Counted from the first letter of the stretch, positions 36,023-47,859 are shown. The stretch is 64,000 nt of DNA from Marisa cornuarietis (GCA_004794655.1 SMMW01000082.1:682001-746000); one strand, 5' to 3'. The notes: generated by a model not told the origin, from the letters alone. A program made the numbers and translations.

Positions 36023-39000
36023 GTGAGCAAAAAATACACGTTTACTTTCCAACAGACTTCACTCTCCCTAACCTCTCTCACCTCATCTTACCTCCTCACC
36101 TGACCTCTCACAGTGTGCTTGTCTCTGTCTAGCTCTGTCTCTGCCTCTCTTTATCTCTCTCTCTCTGAAACACTTCACTAACTACAGTTTCTCTGTCATC
36201 ACTGGAAGTATGATCTTTACCACAGGCAGAGCCCGCCACTGATGTCGATCGGCTGAAACTCGCTCCAGGCGATACCATGTCCAGCCCTTTCCTTTCATCT
36301 CCCTTTCCACTGTTCTTCTCCAGGTTTCCTTTGGGCGGCCCTCGTTTTCTTCGGCCGTCTGGAGTCCATCGTAGGGCGATTCTGGAGAGGTCTGCTGTCT
36401 GCTGGCGGAGCACATGTCCAATCCATCGCCAACGCCTTCGTTGAACCTGCGTGGTGACGGACTCGGTTTCAGTTCTTCGGTGGAGTTCTTCATTGGTGAT
36501 GGTGTTTGGCCAAAAGATGTTAAGCATGAGTCTGAGGCATCTGTTTTGGAAGACGTCAAGCCTGTTACCGATGTTTTTGGTCATCTTCCATGTTTCTTAT
36601 CCATAAAGGAGGGTGCTGATCACATTCGACTTGAAGATTCTCAGCTTGGTCTTCTGGCTGATGTTTTTTGCCTTCCATGTGCTCCTGAGTGAGGCGAAGG
36701 CCTGGCTGGCTTTTGCCAGTCGGGCTCGAATCTCCACCTCCGCATCCCTGGTGTTTGAAATCTTTGACCCAAGATTGGTAAAACTGTCAACTTCCTCAAT
36801 CTCTTCTCCATTTAGTTTGATGTTTCCTTGGACTCTGGCGTTCACTCTCATACTTTTCATTTTCTTTGCGCTGACCTTCAAGCCAAGGTTTCCAGCTGTT
36901 TGTGAGAAGGCATTTGTTTTCTCCTGCATGTCTTGGTGGCGGTGTGACAACAGGGCAATGTCATCAGCAATGTCCAAGTCTTCCAGCATTGTTGTTGCTG
37001 TCATAGTCATGGTCCATTTGATCCCTCTCCTCTCTCTGTCGGTGGAATTCTTCCTGATCCAGTCCATGGCCAGGATAAAAATGAACGGCGACAGAATGCA
37101 GCCCTGCTTCACCCCAGTCCTGACGTTGAAGGGGGCTGTGAGCTCCGTGTCACAGACCACCTGAGATTTGAAGTCGCTGTACAGCATTCCAACGACCTGG
37201 ACAAGTTTCACAGGGACTCCACAATGCCTCAGGATCTTCCATAAGGACTCGCGGTGGATGTTGTCAAAAGCCTTCTCCAGGTCGATGAAGTTGATGTACA
37301 GCGGTGCGTTCCACTCATTGCTCTGCTCCAGAATCTGACGCAGATAGAAAATGAGTTCAGAGCAGGATCGCCCAGGGCGAAATCCTGCTTGCTGAGGCGG
37401 GAGGTCTTTCTCAACGGTTGCTGTCAGTCTTGACAAAACAATCTTGCTGAAGACCTTGCTGGTGATGGAAAGAAGTGTTATACCACTCCAGTTATTGCAG
37501 TCTCCAAGATCTCCTTTCTTGGGTAACTTGAAGATGAGCGCTGTCTTCCACGCATCGGGGATCTGACCTGATTCCCAAACTTGCCTGATGATTTCAGTCA
37601 ACATGGGAGCTGTCACATTCACATCTGCTTTCAACATCTCTGTTGTTATTCCATCTGCCCCTGGTGCTTTACCGCTTTTCATTGCCTTGATTGCTGCTGT
37701 CACTTCTTCCAGGCTTGGCGGGTCTGTGCAGATGTCAAGGTCAGTATCTGCTGGCTGGATGTCTGCGAGCTGAGGGGGGGTCTGGACTGTTTAGAACCGA
37801 CTCAAAATGCTCCCTCCAGTGCTGTAGCTTTTCTGCCTCTCCCTCAACAACATTTCCGTTCATGTCTTTCACTGGTACTTTACTGTTTTTGAACCTGTTG
37901 TTCAGCTGTTTATTGATTTTATACAGTGTCTTCATGTCATTTTTTCCTGCTGCTTCTTCTGCTTCTTTTGCCAGTTTCTCTATGTAGTCCCTTTTGTCGG
38001 TTTTGATCATCCTCTTTACCTCTTTGTTTATTTCTGTATATCTTTGTCTGTGTTTTTCCTTCAGACGTTCAGATCTGGTGTTGTTGATTTTCTGCTTGGT
38101 TGACTTTCTCTCTTCTATCCTTTTCCATGTCTCTTCTCTGATCCACTGTTCTTTCTTTTTTCGTTGGAAGCCCAGTATTTTCTCTCCTGTTTCCTGTAAG
38201 ACTCGATTGAAGTCCTCTAAGTTCATCTCCTGTTGGTCACCTAGTGCCTGGAACCTGTTCTTTACTTCCACTACAAAGGCCCGTTTGGTGGCTGGGTCCT
38301 TCAGTCTGCCGGAGTCCACTCTCTGCTGACCTTCCTGTTTTCCTCGCGATCGACGTAGCTTCAGAGAAACTGCGGCTATCACAAAAGTGTGGTCACTGGC
38401 AACGTCTGCTCCTCTGTAGGCTCTGACATCTTGAAGTGAGCTCCTCCATCTTCGGTTGATGATGACTTGGTGTATCTGGTTCTTTGTGATCCCGTCTGGT
38501 GATGTCCACGTTGCCTTGTGGGTGTCTGTGTTGGAAGAGTGTGCCTCCAATCAGTAGATTGTTTTCTTCACAAAAGTCTGCCAGTCTCTCTCCGTTGTCA
38601 TTGATGGTTCCAATTCCATGCTTGCCCATGATATGCTCCCTGCAGGTGTTGTCACTTCCCACCTTGGCATTGAGATCGCCGGCGATGAGCAACAAATCAT
38701 GGGCTCGGACGCTCTCCGTGGCTGCCTGGAGCTGATCGTAAAAAGCATCCTTGTCTTCTCCCTCGGAGTCTTCTGTTGGTGCATAGCAAACTAGCACTGT
38801 CAGCTTGGTGTACTTTGAATGGAATTTTGCTCTCAGAAGCCTGGGTCCATAAGGCTTCCATTCCACCAGTGTCTTTTCAGTTTTCCTATTGAGGAGTAGT
38901 GCTACTCCTTCAGAGTGTTGGTCGTCTGATCTTCCTGAGAACAGGATAGTATGTCCTGATGCTAGTCTCCTCTTTCCCGTGCCGGTCCATCTGACCTCGC

Positions 39001-42000
39001 TGACTCCCAGGATGTCCAAGTTGTAATTGTCAAACTCCTTGACTAGTTGGGGCAACCTGCCAGTCTGATACAAGGTCTGGACGTTCCAGCACCCCACCCT
39101 CAACTTCTGCTTTGGTTTCAGTAAATCCACCATCGGGGCGCCAGCGCCCTCTCGGGTTTGACTGTCGTCCGTCATAGGTCCAGTTCCCTGGTGTGTTTCA
39201 TTACCTTTGCCATCCGTAACGAGTACTCTAGTGTTGGTTTCTGTAGCATGTATTTTTTTTACATGGTGGGGTTGTTAGCCCTACCACAACCTATCTCTAG
39301 GTGAGATGTCCACCTTAGTCGCCTCTTACGACATGCCTGGCTGGACAGCAGGGACCCTATTCTTACAATGCTCGCTAGGCAAGCATACCCCGGGGTCCCA
39401 CGAGGGCTTTACCAGCTACAGAAGAAAGAATTTTGTTTCAGATTTCCTGGAAAAACAGCTACAGATGATGGCCCGGGGACAGATTCCAGCAGGTATGTCT
39501 ATGTGTCTTATGTATGTGACAGGTATGTGGACGTGTCTTATGTATGTGACAGGTATGTGTATGTGTCTTATGTATGTGAGGCGCGTGTCAGGGGTGTGTA
39601 GTGTGTGCATGACAGGTGCCAGGGGCCAGGCAATACACGAACTTGTTTGGCACCTGGCAAATGTTTCTCTCAAAGTCACATGTTAACTCTCGCCCTACGT
39701 CCTGACAAAAGGACGAAGCTCGTGACCTGGCCCCGCAACCAGATTGATTTCATCTTACTGCCCACATGCTTCAAATCAATCATCAATAAGGGACTGGTGA
39801 AGATACTGTCAGGCATATCCAGGCTTGTTTTATTTTTCTTTGTCGCCTTGAACTGTTTGTGCTGTTGAAAGTAGAAGATCGTTGATGTCTTGAAGGAGGA
39901 GGGGTCTACACCAGACTGTCACCGAGTACCGTGTCTATGTCCTTTCTCTCTGCTGTGTTGACGACCTTTATAAGCTGTTGGTAAAACACTTTTCTCCTGT
40001 GTCTTCGTGCGTGGACATCGTAGTCTAAACTGTAGGAGCCTGCGGCCTTGATCATTAGCTGTCCCCAACCCCGTCCTCTGAGTACTAGCCATCTGAACTC
40101 TGACCTCTGCAAGTAACACTATGTCTCACTGGCACCTTTCTCTCTCACGCCTGAGTTTTCTCCCTTTGTCATATTGGTGTCATGTGCGAATCTTTCGCGT
40201 CAATATTCTTTAACCTGATAACTGAATGTTGAGATGTATGTGATATACATGTCAGGTTGATGTTAACTTGATAACTGACTGTGTTGAGATGTATGTGATA
40301 TACATGTCAGGTTGATATTCTTTAACTTGATAACTGACTGTGTTGAGATGTATGTGATATACATGTCAGGTTGATGTTAACTTGATAACTGACTGTGTTG
40401 AGATGTATGTGATATACGTCAGGTTGATATTAACTTGATAACTGACTGTGTTGAGATGTATGTGATATACGTCAGGTTGATATTAACTTGATAACTGACT
40501 GTGTTGAGATGTATGTGATTTACATGTCAGGTTGATGTTAACTTGATAACTGACTGTGTGGAGATGTATGTGATATACGTCAGGTTGATATTCTTTAACT
40601 TGATAACTGACTGTGTTGAGATGTATGTGATATACATGTCAGGTTGATATTCATTAACTTGATAACTGACTGTGTTGAGATGTATGTGATATACATGTCA
40701 GGTTGATATTCATAAACTTGATAACTGACTGTGTTGAGATGTATGTGATATACATGTCAGGTTAATATTCTTTAACTTGATAACTGACTGTGTTGAGATG
40801 TATGTGATATACATGTCAGGTTGATATTCTTTAACTTGATAACTGACTGTGTTGAGATGTATGTGATATACATGTCAGGTTGATATATATTAACTTGATA
40901 ACTGACTGTGTTGAGATGTATGTGATATACATGTCAGGTTGATATTCATTAACTTGATAACTGACTGTGTTGAGATGTATGTGATATACATGTCAGGTTG
41001 ATGTTAACTTGATAACTGACTGTGTTGAGATGTATGTGATATACGTCAGGTTGATATTCTTTAACTTGATAACTGACTGTGTTGAGATGTATGTGATATA
41101 CATGTCAGGTTGATATTCTTTAACTTGATAACTGACTGTGTTGAGATGTATGTGATATACATGTCAGGTTGATATTCTTTAACTTGATAACTGACTGTGT
41201 TGAGATGTATGTGATATACATGTCAGGTTGATATATATTAACTTGATAACTGACTGTGTTGAGATGTATGTGATATACATGTCAGGTTGATATTCATTAA
41301 CTTGATAGCTGACTGTGTTGAGATGTATGTGATATACATGTCAGGTTGATATTCTTTAACTTGATAACTGACTGTGTTGAGATGTATGTGATATACATGT
41401 CAGGTTGATGTTAACTTTTGCACAATAGACACAAACTGCGCCTTACTATTCATGTCAGGCATTTGTGTCTCAGTTACATGACACGTATGTGTGTATCGTT
41501 CTCTTTGCATACGTGCATGTTCCATCTATCTATATCATATTGTCACGTCCAGCACAGTAAACACAAACTAGTTTATTCTGGTATTTCATAAACTGTAAAC
41601 TAAGTTCACCTGTTCACCTGGAAATGACCAATCGTGAGCAGCTTCCCGCAGGTCTGTGCAATGTGTACATTATGTGTGTGTGTGTGTGTGTGTGGGTGCG
41701 TGTGTGCGCACACGCACATGTATGTCTGTGTGAATAGGTATGTGTGTTTGTATTTATATGAATGTCTGTGTATATGTATGTGTGTTTGTGTATATATGTA
41801 TGTTTGTATTTATATGAATGTGTCTGGGTATATGTATGTGTGTTAGTGTATATGTATGTGTGTTTGTATTTATATGAATGTCTGTGTATATGTATGTGTG
41901 TTAGTGTATATATGTGTGTTAGTGTATATGTATGTGTGTTTGTATTTATATGAATGTCTGTGTATATATATGTGTGTTAGTGTATATATGTGTGTTTGTG

Positions 42001-45000
42001 TGTATATATGAATGTGTCTGTGTATATATATGTGTGTTAGTGTATATATGTGTGTTTGTGTGTATATATGAATGTGTCTGTGTATATGTATGTGTGTTAG
42101 TGTATATATGTGTGTTTGTATTTATATGAATGTGTCTGTGTATATGTATGTGTGTTAGTGTATATATGTGTGTTTGTATTTATATGAATGTGTCTGTGTA
42201 TATGTATGTGTGTTAGTGTATATATGTATGTGTGTTAGTGTATATATGTGTGTTAGTGTATATATGTGTGTTAGTGTATATATGAATGTGTCTGTGTATA
42301 TATATGTGTGTTTGTGTGTATATATGAATGTGTCTGTGTATATGTATGTGTGTTAGTGTATATATGTGTGTTTGTGTGTATATATGAATGTGTCTGTGTA
42401 TATATATGTGTGTTAGTGTATATATGTGTGTTTGTATTTATATGAATGTCTGTGTATATATATGTGTGTTAGTGTATATATGTGTGTTTGTGTGTATATA
42501 TGAATGTGTCTGTGTATATATATGTGTGTTAGTGTATATATGTGTGTTTGTGTGTATATATGAATGTGTCTGTGTATATATATGTGTGTTAGTGTATATA
42601 TGTGTGTTTGTGTGTATATATGAATGTGTCTGTGTATATGTATGTGTGTTAGTGTATATATGTGTGTTTGTGTATATATGAATGTGTCTGTATATATATG
42701 TGTGTTAGTGTATATATGTGTGTTTGTGTGTATATATGAATGTGTCTGTGTATATGTATGTGTGTTAGTGTATATATGTGTGTTTGTGTGTATATATGAA
42801 TGTGTCTGTGTATATGTATGTGTGTTAGTGTATATATGTGTGTTAGTGTATATGTATGTGTGTTAGTGTATATATGTGTGTTAGTGTATATATGAATGTG
42901 TCTGTGTATATATATGTGTGTTAGTGTGTATATATGAATGTGTCTGTGTATATGTATGTGTGTTAGTGTATATATGTGTGTTTGTGTGTATATATGAATG
43001 TGTCTGTGTATATGTATGTGTGTTAGTGTATATATGTGTATTTGTATTTATATGAATGTCTGTGTATATGTATGTGTGTTAGTGTATATATGTGTGTTTG
43101 TGTGTATATGCATGTGTCCATGTATGTGTGTGTATATATATGTATATAGATGTATCTGTATGTTTTTGTATGTGTGCATCTGTACCTGTATGTCTGTGTG
43201 TGTGTGTCTATGTATGTGTAAATATGTGTGTCTGTGAAATTTAATAAAAAAACCAAAGTAAGCCCTGTGAACACTTACTTTAATGCAAGTATATTTCACA
43301 GATACCCTAGAGGAATACCCAGAGAGAGACAACCGTGAACTTCTTCCCTCAGGTATGTGTGATGCACCTGGCACTACCTTGAATTCAACCTCTCATTTGT
43401 ATACATGGCTCTGTAATGTATGTAACATGTCTCATTTGTATACATGGCTCTGTAATGTATGTAACATGTCTCATTTGTATACATGGCTCTGTAATGTATG
43501 TACCTTGTCTCATTTGTATACATGGCTCTGTAATGTATGTAACATGTCTCATTTGTATACATGGCTCTGTAATGTATGTAACATGTCTCATTTGTATACA
43601 TGGCTCTGTAATGTATGTAACATGTCTCATTTGTATACATGGCTCTGTAATGTATGTAACATGTCTCATTTGTATACATGGCTCTGTAATGTATGTAACA
43701 TGTCTCATTTGTATACATGGCTCTGTAATGTATGTAACATGTCTCATTTGTATACATGGCTCTGTAATGTATGTACATTGTCTCATTTGTATACATGGCT
43801 CTGTAATGTATGTAACATGTCTCATTTGTATACATGGCTCTGTAATGTATGTAACATGTCTCATTTGTATACATGGCTCTGTAATGTATGTAACATGTCT
43901 CATTTGTATACATGGCTCTGTAATGTATGTAACATGTCTCACTTGTATACATGGCTCTGTAATGTATGTAACATGTCTCATTTGTATACATGGCTCTGTA
44001 ATGTATGTAACATGTCTCATTTGTATACATGGCTCTGTAATGTATGCACATTGTCTCATTTGTATACATGGCTCTGTAATGTATGTAACATGTCTCATTT
44101 GTATACATGGCTCTGTAATGTATGTAACATGTCTCATTTGTATACATGGCTCTGTAACAATATGTACGATGTCTCTGTGTACATGGCACTATAATGTATT
44201 ACAATGTTTTTTATTTGTATACATGGCTCTGTAATGATATGTCGATGTCTCTGTGTAGATGATTATGTAATGTATTACAATGCCTCATCTGTATACATGG
44301 CTCTTTGATGTATCATGTCTGAATTGCTATGATGAATGCAGCCAGCCCTATAGACACACACACTTGCCTTGTCTCGAATATACACACGTGTGTCTCATCT
44401 GAAAGGCGAGTTATGTGTGTATTGTCACTGAAAATGAACCTTTCAGCAACACTTCTCTTGACTGCCTATTTCTTTTGCTCTATTTCTGCAGCAGACGGGA
44501 GCCACGACATCCTGCTGGATATTCTTCGACAGATAGAGAGCAGCCAAAATCCATGTCCACGTAAATAATTTCATTTAATTTTTTTTCTTGCCTGTGTGTC
44601 ATTCTGTCATTCCATCATATATTATTATGATGCCAATCGTATGTCTGTTGTTGGAGTGGAAGTGGTAGACACTAGAATGTGAATTGTTTATTGTTTATTC
44701 TTGAAAACTACTACTGTAAAATATACTAAATACATTATGTCTTGAGAAAGTTGACACACCACGGACTGATCATGAGAATCTTACGAACACCCAATGCTGT
44801 TTAAACCCTTCAACTCCATGAAGTAGAGTACACGAACCCCAGCGCCATCTGTACATATGATATATTAAGTAGACTACAGGAACCCCAGCCCCATCTGTAC
44901 CTATGATACACATACCATATATCAATGGCACGTGTAACTCTCTATCCTCCAATCATCCAATTCTATGAACAATAGTTTCTTCTCTAAGTCCAATTAACTT

Positions 45001-47625
45001 CAAAGTTCCAAGTCACACATTCTCACAAGAGGGAGCCATAACGGGTACTACTAATGTCCCAGCTTGGTATCCCGATATAAACAGAATGACAAAGAAAACG
45101 AACTTACTTTCAATGAAGTCCATGTCCGGATACACTCACTCACATATGTACACCTTCCTAGAATAACCTCCCTTGAAAACTATTCTGTATGACGAGCTGT
45201 CGGTGCGAACTCACAGACTAACGACGATACAACTCCAATAATCCTGTACACCTGGTGTTCACTAGGCACACAGCAAGCTAACGATGATATACTCCGATAC
45301 TCCTGACAGCGGGTGCTGACTAGGCAGGCACGACTAGCTGACAATACACTCCATAATATATACTCTGATACTCCTGACAACGGGTGCTCACTACGAAGGC
45401 ACGACTAGCTGACAATACACTCCATAATATATACTCCGATACTCCTGACAGCGGGTGCTGACTAGGAAGGCACGACTAGCTGGAGACAATACACTCCATA
45501 ATATATACTCCGATACTCCTGACAGCGGGTGCTGACTAGGCAGGCACGACTAGCTGACAATACACTCCATAATATATACTCCGATACTCCTGACAGCGGG
45601 TGCTGACTACGAAGGCACGACTAGCTGGAGACAATACACTCCATAATATATACTCCAATACTCCTGACAACGGGTGCTGACTAGGCAGGCACGACTAGCT
45701 GACAATACACTCCATAATATATACTCCGATACTCCTGACAACGGGTGCTGACTAGGCAGGCACGACTAGCTGACAATACACTCCATAATATATACTCCGA
45801 TACTCCTGACAACGGGTGCTGACTAGGCAGGCACGACTAGCTGACAATACACTCCTTTACTGGTCTTTTTTTCCCCTGGCCTAGGTAATTCGTGAAATCC
45901 TAGCGATTCCGTGAATACTCACATCAAATTGAACTGCTGCTATTGGTTACACAAGAAAACAACCACACTTCTGTACAATAACCAAAATCTCTAACCAAAT
46001 ATTAAAAGCTCACATCTTTCTCTCGCTGACCGTTATAAAGACAAAGCAATAAAGAAAACTTATCCCATGCTTTGACTAGGCAAGGAATTCTATTGATTCC
46101 CCTGTCGTTCTCACACACAAATTTACAATGTGGGAGCTTTGTTAGTGCTATTGTATTGCTGTACTATATTGTGATATCAAATAACAATTAAAAAAAAACT
46201 ATCACGTTCTTCTACTTCGACGTTTGGTGTGGGAATGATTAGACTGTTTCCCCCGTCTACATGAGCTACAGTGACTGTTTCTCTCAGTCACACGCTCCTT
46301 CATAAAGCGAACTCACTGCATTGCATTCTCAAGAGTACGTTAAAGGGCGACTATCCCTACTTCTTAAAACATATAAGGGAGATAACCCCCATTCCTAACA
46401 GTTTGACTTCTTGTATTTGATTTGAAAAAAGCCTTTGTCGTCATTATTGTTTAGTTTGGAAGTTCTTATTTAATGTCTATGCAGATGTTTGTCTCAAGTG
46501 GGACGATATGGTCATAGCGAGGTCGAGAAAATTCTTGGTTGAAATGTATTGTCGCCTCTCACAGCTCATTGGTCTGTGCTTTCTGTTCACAGGTACACAG
46601 ATTGGAGGAGGAAACAAGTGAGTAGCAGTTGTAACATCCTGTCGCCAGTGTATGTACCCGGATAGACTAACACCTGTCTGTGTATATGTACATGTGTAGA
46701 TTTACACGCGTGCGTCTGGGTGCACATTTCTGTCGTTAAAATACTTTTGAGATGTATTAATCATGATTAAGATGTCCCTGTGTCTATGTAAGTCCCTGTG
46801 TATGCACACTGATGTATATGTGTTAGTGTAATGTATATCTTTGTACACGTGTCTGTGTCTGTGTATATAGAAGTCACTCTCAATGTACAAGTGATGTAAG
46901 AACGCTGTGTCGCAGTGTGTGGTTATGTCACAGTGTGCAAGAAACCACACTTACCTTTGTGACATGTCACATGTCCTGGTATGTGACGTGTCTCTGTGTT
47001 TCAAAGGTACACGATCTCTTCTTGTTCTAATGCTCGTTACTGTCACACCACGTCACATTCACCGTATGTCACCTTCACCTCACGTGTCGCTTTCTTACCA
47101 TATGTCGCTCACACGTCACATACACATCTTATTTCACGCTCAGGCCGCATGTCAGTAATTTCACACATGTAGCAACAAAATACAATACGATTTACAGCAA
47201 ATGCTTATATCACACACATATCACTGTCACACGACAGTTGTCACGCATTACATGTCACTGTCACACGATAGTTGTCACGCACTACACGTCACTGTCACAA
47301 GACAGTTGTCATGCACTACACATCACTGTCACAACAAATGTCATGCACTACACGTCACTGTCACGACAGCTGTCATGCACTACACGTCACGCTTTCATGT
47401 TTCGTTCCCTCCCAGCACATCACTGGGTGATCAACACAAGCATGAATCATAAGCCCTGAAAACTGTGTGTGTGTGCGTGTGCGTGTTTGCGTGTTTGTGT
47501 ATGTGTGTGTGTGCTGTGTGTGTTGTGTGTGTTGTGTGTGTTAACCAACATGTACTTCAATGTTTATCATGAGTATCGACATTTCTGTTTACAGAATGTG
47601 CAAGCCCTCACCTAAACAAGGCTAA
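35959..47625 (+). CDS. Gene 3: six-exon secreted peptide precursor, paralogue of gene 1
   Basis: Predicted 96-residue precursor from exons 35959-36022, 39442-39492, 43302-43352, 44492-44560, 46593-46617 and 47595-47625. Seen: a signal peptide (MSSPWLLLALLLP to about PFPE), two 51-nt acidic propeptide exons, an amphipathic segment (HDILLDILRQIE), Cys77 in NPCP, a Gly-rich micro-exon (RTQIGGGN) and a last exon with Cys89 ending KQG-stop. Exon phases match gene 1 throughout, except that gene 1 splits the last exon in two. In gene 1 the residue at the position of Gln95 is the second Cys, so the disulfide pattern must differ. The terminal Gly could support amidation. No dibasic site precedes the Cys region; Arg79 or Arg68 are possible monobasic sites. 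No known family recognised. Confidence 0.64.
36215..36222. repeat. Target-site duplication, left copy
   Basis: CTTTACCA, repeated at 39407-39414 on the other side of the LINE. The homologous gene 2 intron has a single CTTTACCA. Confidence 0.6.
36223..39175 (-). pseudogene. Broken LINE endonuclease-reverse transcriptase ORF
   Basis: The reading frame starts near 39175 (MTDDSQTREG) and continues in four segments (39175 to about 38530, about 38530 to 37775, about 37775 to 36597, and 36596 to the left end with a late frameshift). The two catalytic Asp residues of motif C survive, but the protein cannot be made intact. Normal RTE proteins are about 950-1,000 residues; the sum of the pieces fits that. 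Confidence 0.8.
36223..39406 (-). mobile_element. RTE-like non-LTR retrotransposon in gene 3 intron 1, decayed
   Basis: A 3.2-kb minus-strand element encoding an N-terminal apurinic-type endonuclease and a reverse transcriptase, as in RTE/BovB-like LINEs (often annotated craniofacial development protein 2-like). Endonuclease signs: CWNVQTL, GVSEVRWTG, CYAPTEDS, GDLNAKVG, and SDH after the frameshift. RT signs: GADGITTEML, QAGFRPGRSC, INFIDLEKAFDNIH (motif A), GVKQGCILSP (motif B), IADDIALL (motif C) and RRWRWIGHVLR near the end. Breaks: frameshifts near 38515-38535, at the G-run near 37774 and near 36330, plus a TAA (TTLLYG-stop-ETWK type context) near 36597. The element ends at the target duplication without an obvious 3-prime UTR or tail. 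Confidence 0.85.
39407..39414. repeat. Target-site duplication, right copy
   Basis: CTTTACCA, matching 36215-36222. Confidence 0.6.
39442..39492 (+). CDS. Gene 3 exon 2: propeptide
   Basis: 51 nt, phase 1 to phase 1. The acceptor is TTTTGTTTCAG and the donor GCAG|GTATGT. It encodes DFLEKQLQMMARGQIPA. Two further in-frame copies of the donor lie 30 and 60 nt downstream (39523 and 39553). Confidence 0.67.
39493..39580 (+). repeat. 30-bp repeat that multiplies the exon 2 splice donor
   Basis: About three copies of GTATGTCTATGTGTCTTATG plus TATGTGACAG, each junction reading ACAG|GTATGT. The frame stays open through all copies. Confidence 0.8.
39581..40200. other. Unique part of gene 3 intron 2
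   Basis: No coding or repeat signal recognised. Confidence 0.4.
40200..41412. repeat. 59-bp minisatellite in gene 3 intron 2
   Basis: About 20 copies containing AACTTGATAACTGACTGTGT and TGAGATGTATGTGATATACA. Variants differ in the TTGATATTCTTT/TTGATGT linker and in an ATACATGTC/ATACGTC deletion. Confidence 0.95.
41668..43240. repeat. TG/TA-rich minisatellite
   Basis: Composite of TGTGTTAGTGTATATATG, TGTGTTTGTGTGTATATATG and AATGTGTCTGTGTATATG units. Open frames rich in Cys/Val/Tyr are artefacts. It fills the 3-prime part of gene 3 intron 2. Confidence 0.94.
43302..43352 (+). CDS. Gene 3 exon 3: propeptide
   Basis: 51 nt, phase 1 to phase 1. The acceptor is AAGTATATTTCACAG and the donor TCAG|GTATGT. 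It encodes DTLEEYPERDNRELLPS, which is strongly acidic. Confidence 0.63.
43388..44300. repeat. 39-bp minisatellite in gene 3 intron 3
   Basis: Unit ATGGCTCTGTAATGTATGTA plus ACATGTCTCATTTGTATAC. About 20 near-perfect copies lie to 44155, then diverged ones. It starts 35 bases after the exon 3 donor. The 39-bp period keeps three frames open. Confidence 0.96.
44492..44560 (+). CDS. Gene 3 exon 4: helix and first cysteine
   Basis: 69 nt, or 66 nt if the second CAG of a tandem acceptor (TTTCTGCAGCAG) is used; both keep frame. It encodes (A)DGSHDILLDILRQIESSQ and then NPCP, with donor C|GTAAAT. The donor is weaker than the others. Confidence 0.62.
44561..45180. other. Gene 3 intron 4, left part
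   Basis: Unique, with a two-copy GAACCCCAGC-GCCATCTGTAC similarity at about 44834-44925. No exon recognised. Confidence 0.4.
45190..45860. repeat. 71-bp minisatellite in gene 3 intron 4
   Basis: About nine copies of a unit with CTAGCTGACAATACACTCCA, TAATATATACTCCGATACTC and ACGGGTGCTGACTAGG. Some copies carry a CTGGAGACAAT insertion. Confidence 0.94.
45861..46592. other. Gene 3 intron 4, right part
   Basis: Contains AAGGGAGATAAC near 46376, a motif frequent in molluscan repeats. On the minus strand, TGTTAGGAATGGGGG near 46400 could be an LTR end, but no partner end was found. Confidence 0.3.
46593..46617 (+). CDS. Gene 3 exon 5: 25-nt micro-exon
   Basis: Phase 1 to phase 2, between TGTGCTTTCTGTTCACAG and AA|GTGAGT. 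Encodes RTQIGGGN. It corresponds in phase and Gly content to exon 5 of gene 1. Confidence 0.58.
46618..47594. repeat. Gene 3 intron 5 with diverged CACGTCACTGTCACACGACA repeats
   Basis: Between 47200 and 47400 a unit of about 28-31 bp (TGTCACGCACTACACGTCAC-like) occurs six or seven times. TG-rich DNA lies at 47465-47540. The rest is unique. Confidence 0.65.
47595..47625 (+). CDS. Gene 3 exon 6: last coding segment
   Basis: The acceptor TTTCTGTTTACAG joins in frame to K-MCKPSPKQG-stop. It spans what gene 1 divides into exons 6 and 7. Confidence 0.58.
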
Positions 47626-47835
47626 GATTCGTGGAGACTTCACTGAGTGCTGAGACCACCTGTAGATGACCTGAATGTTGTTATCAACTATGTAACCCAT
47701 CCATGAACATTACTGATCTGGCTAACAATGTTATGTATCACACAGTCATCAAGTCTGACAACGATGTTATATTATATATCACACAGTCATCAAGTCTGAC
47801 AGCCATGAACTGTGTGAACAGGACTGTCTGTGTGA

Positions 47836-47841
47836 AATAAA
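47836..47841 (+). terminator. Poly(A) signal AATAAA for gene 3
   Basis: AATAAA 210 bp after the stop codon, in unique sequence. It defines a short 3-prime UTR. Confidence 0.6.
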
Positions 47842-47859
47842 GGCAGGTAGCAGAGACGA

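Noticed and set aside
43283..44234. Four overlapping frames of 250-303 codons on both strands
   Set aside because: 39-bp array artefacts. The real coding signal here is the 51-nt exon at 43302-43352.
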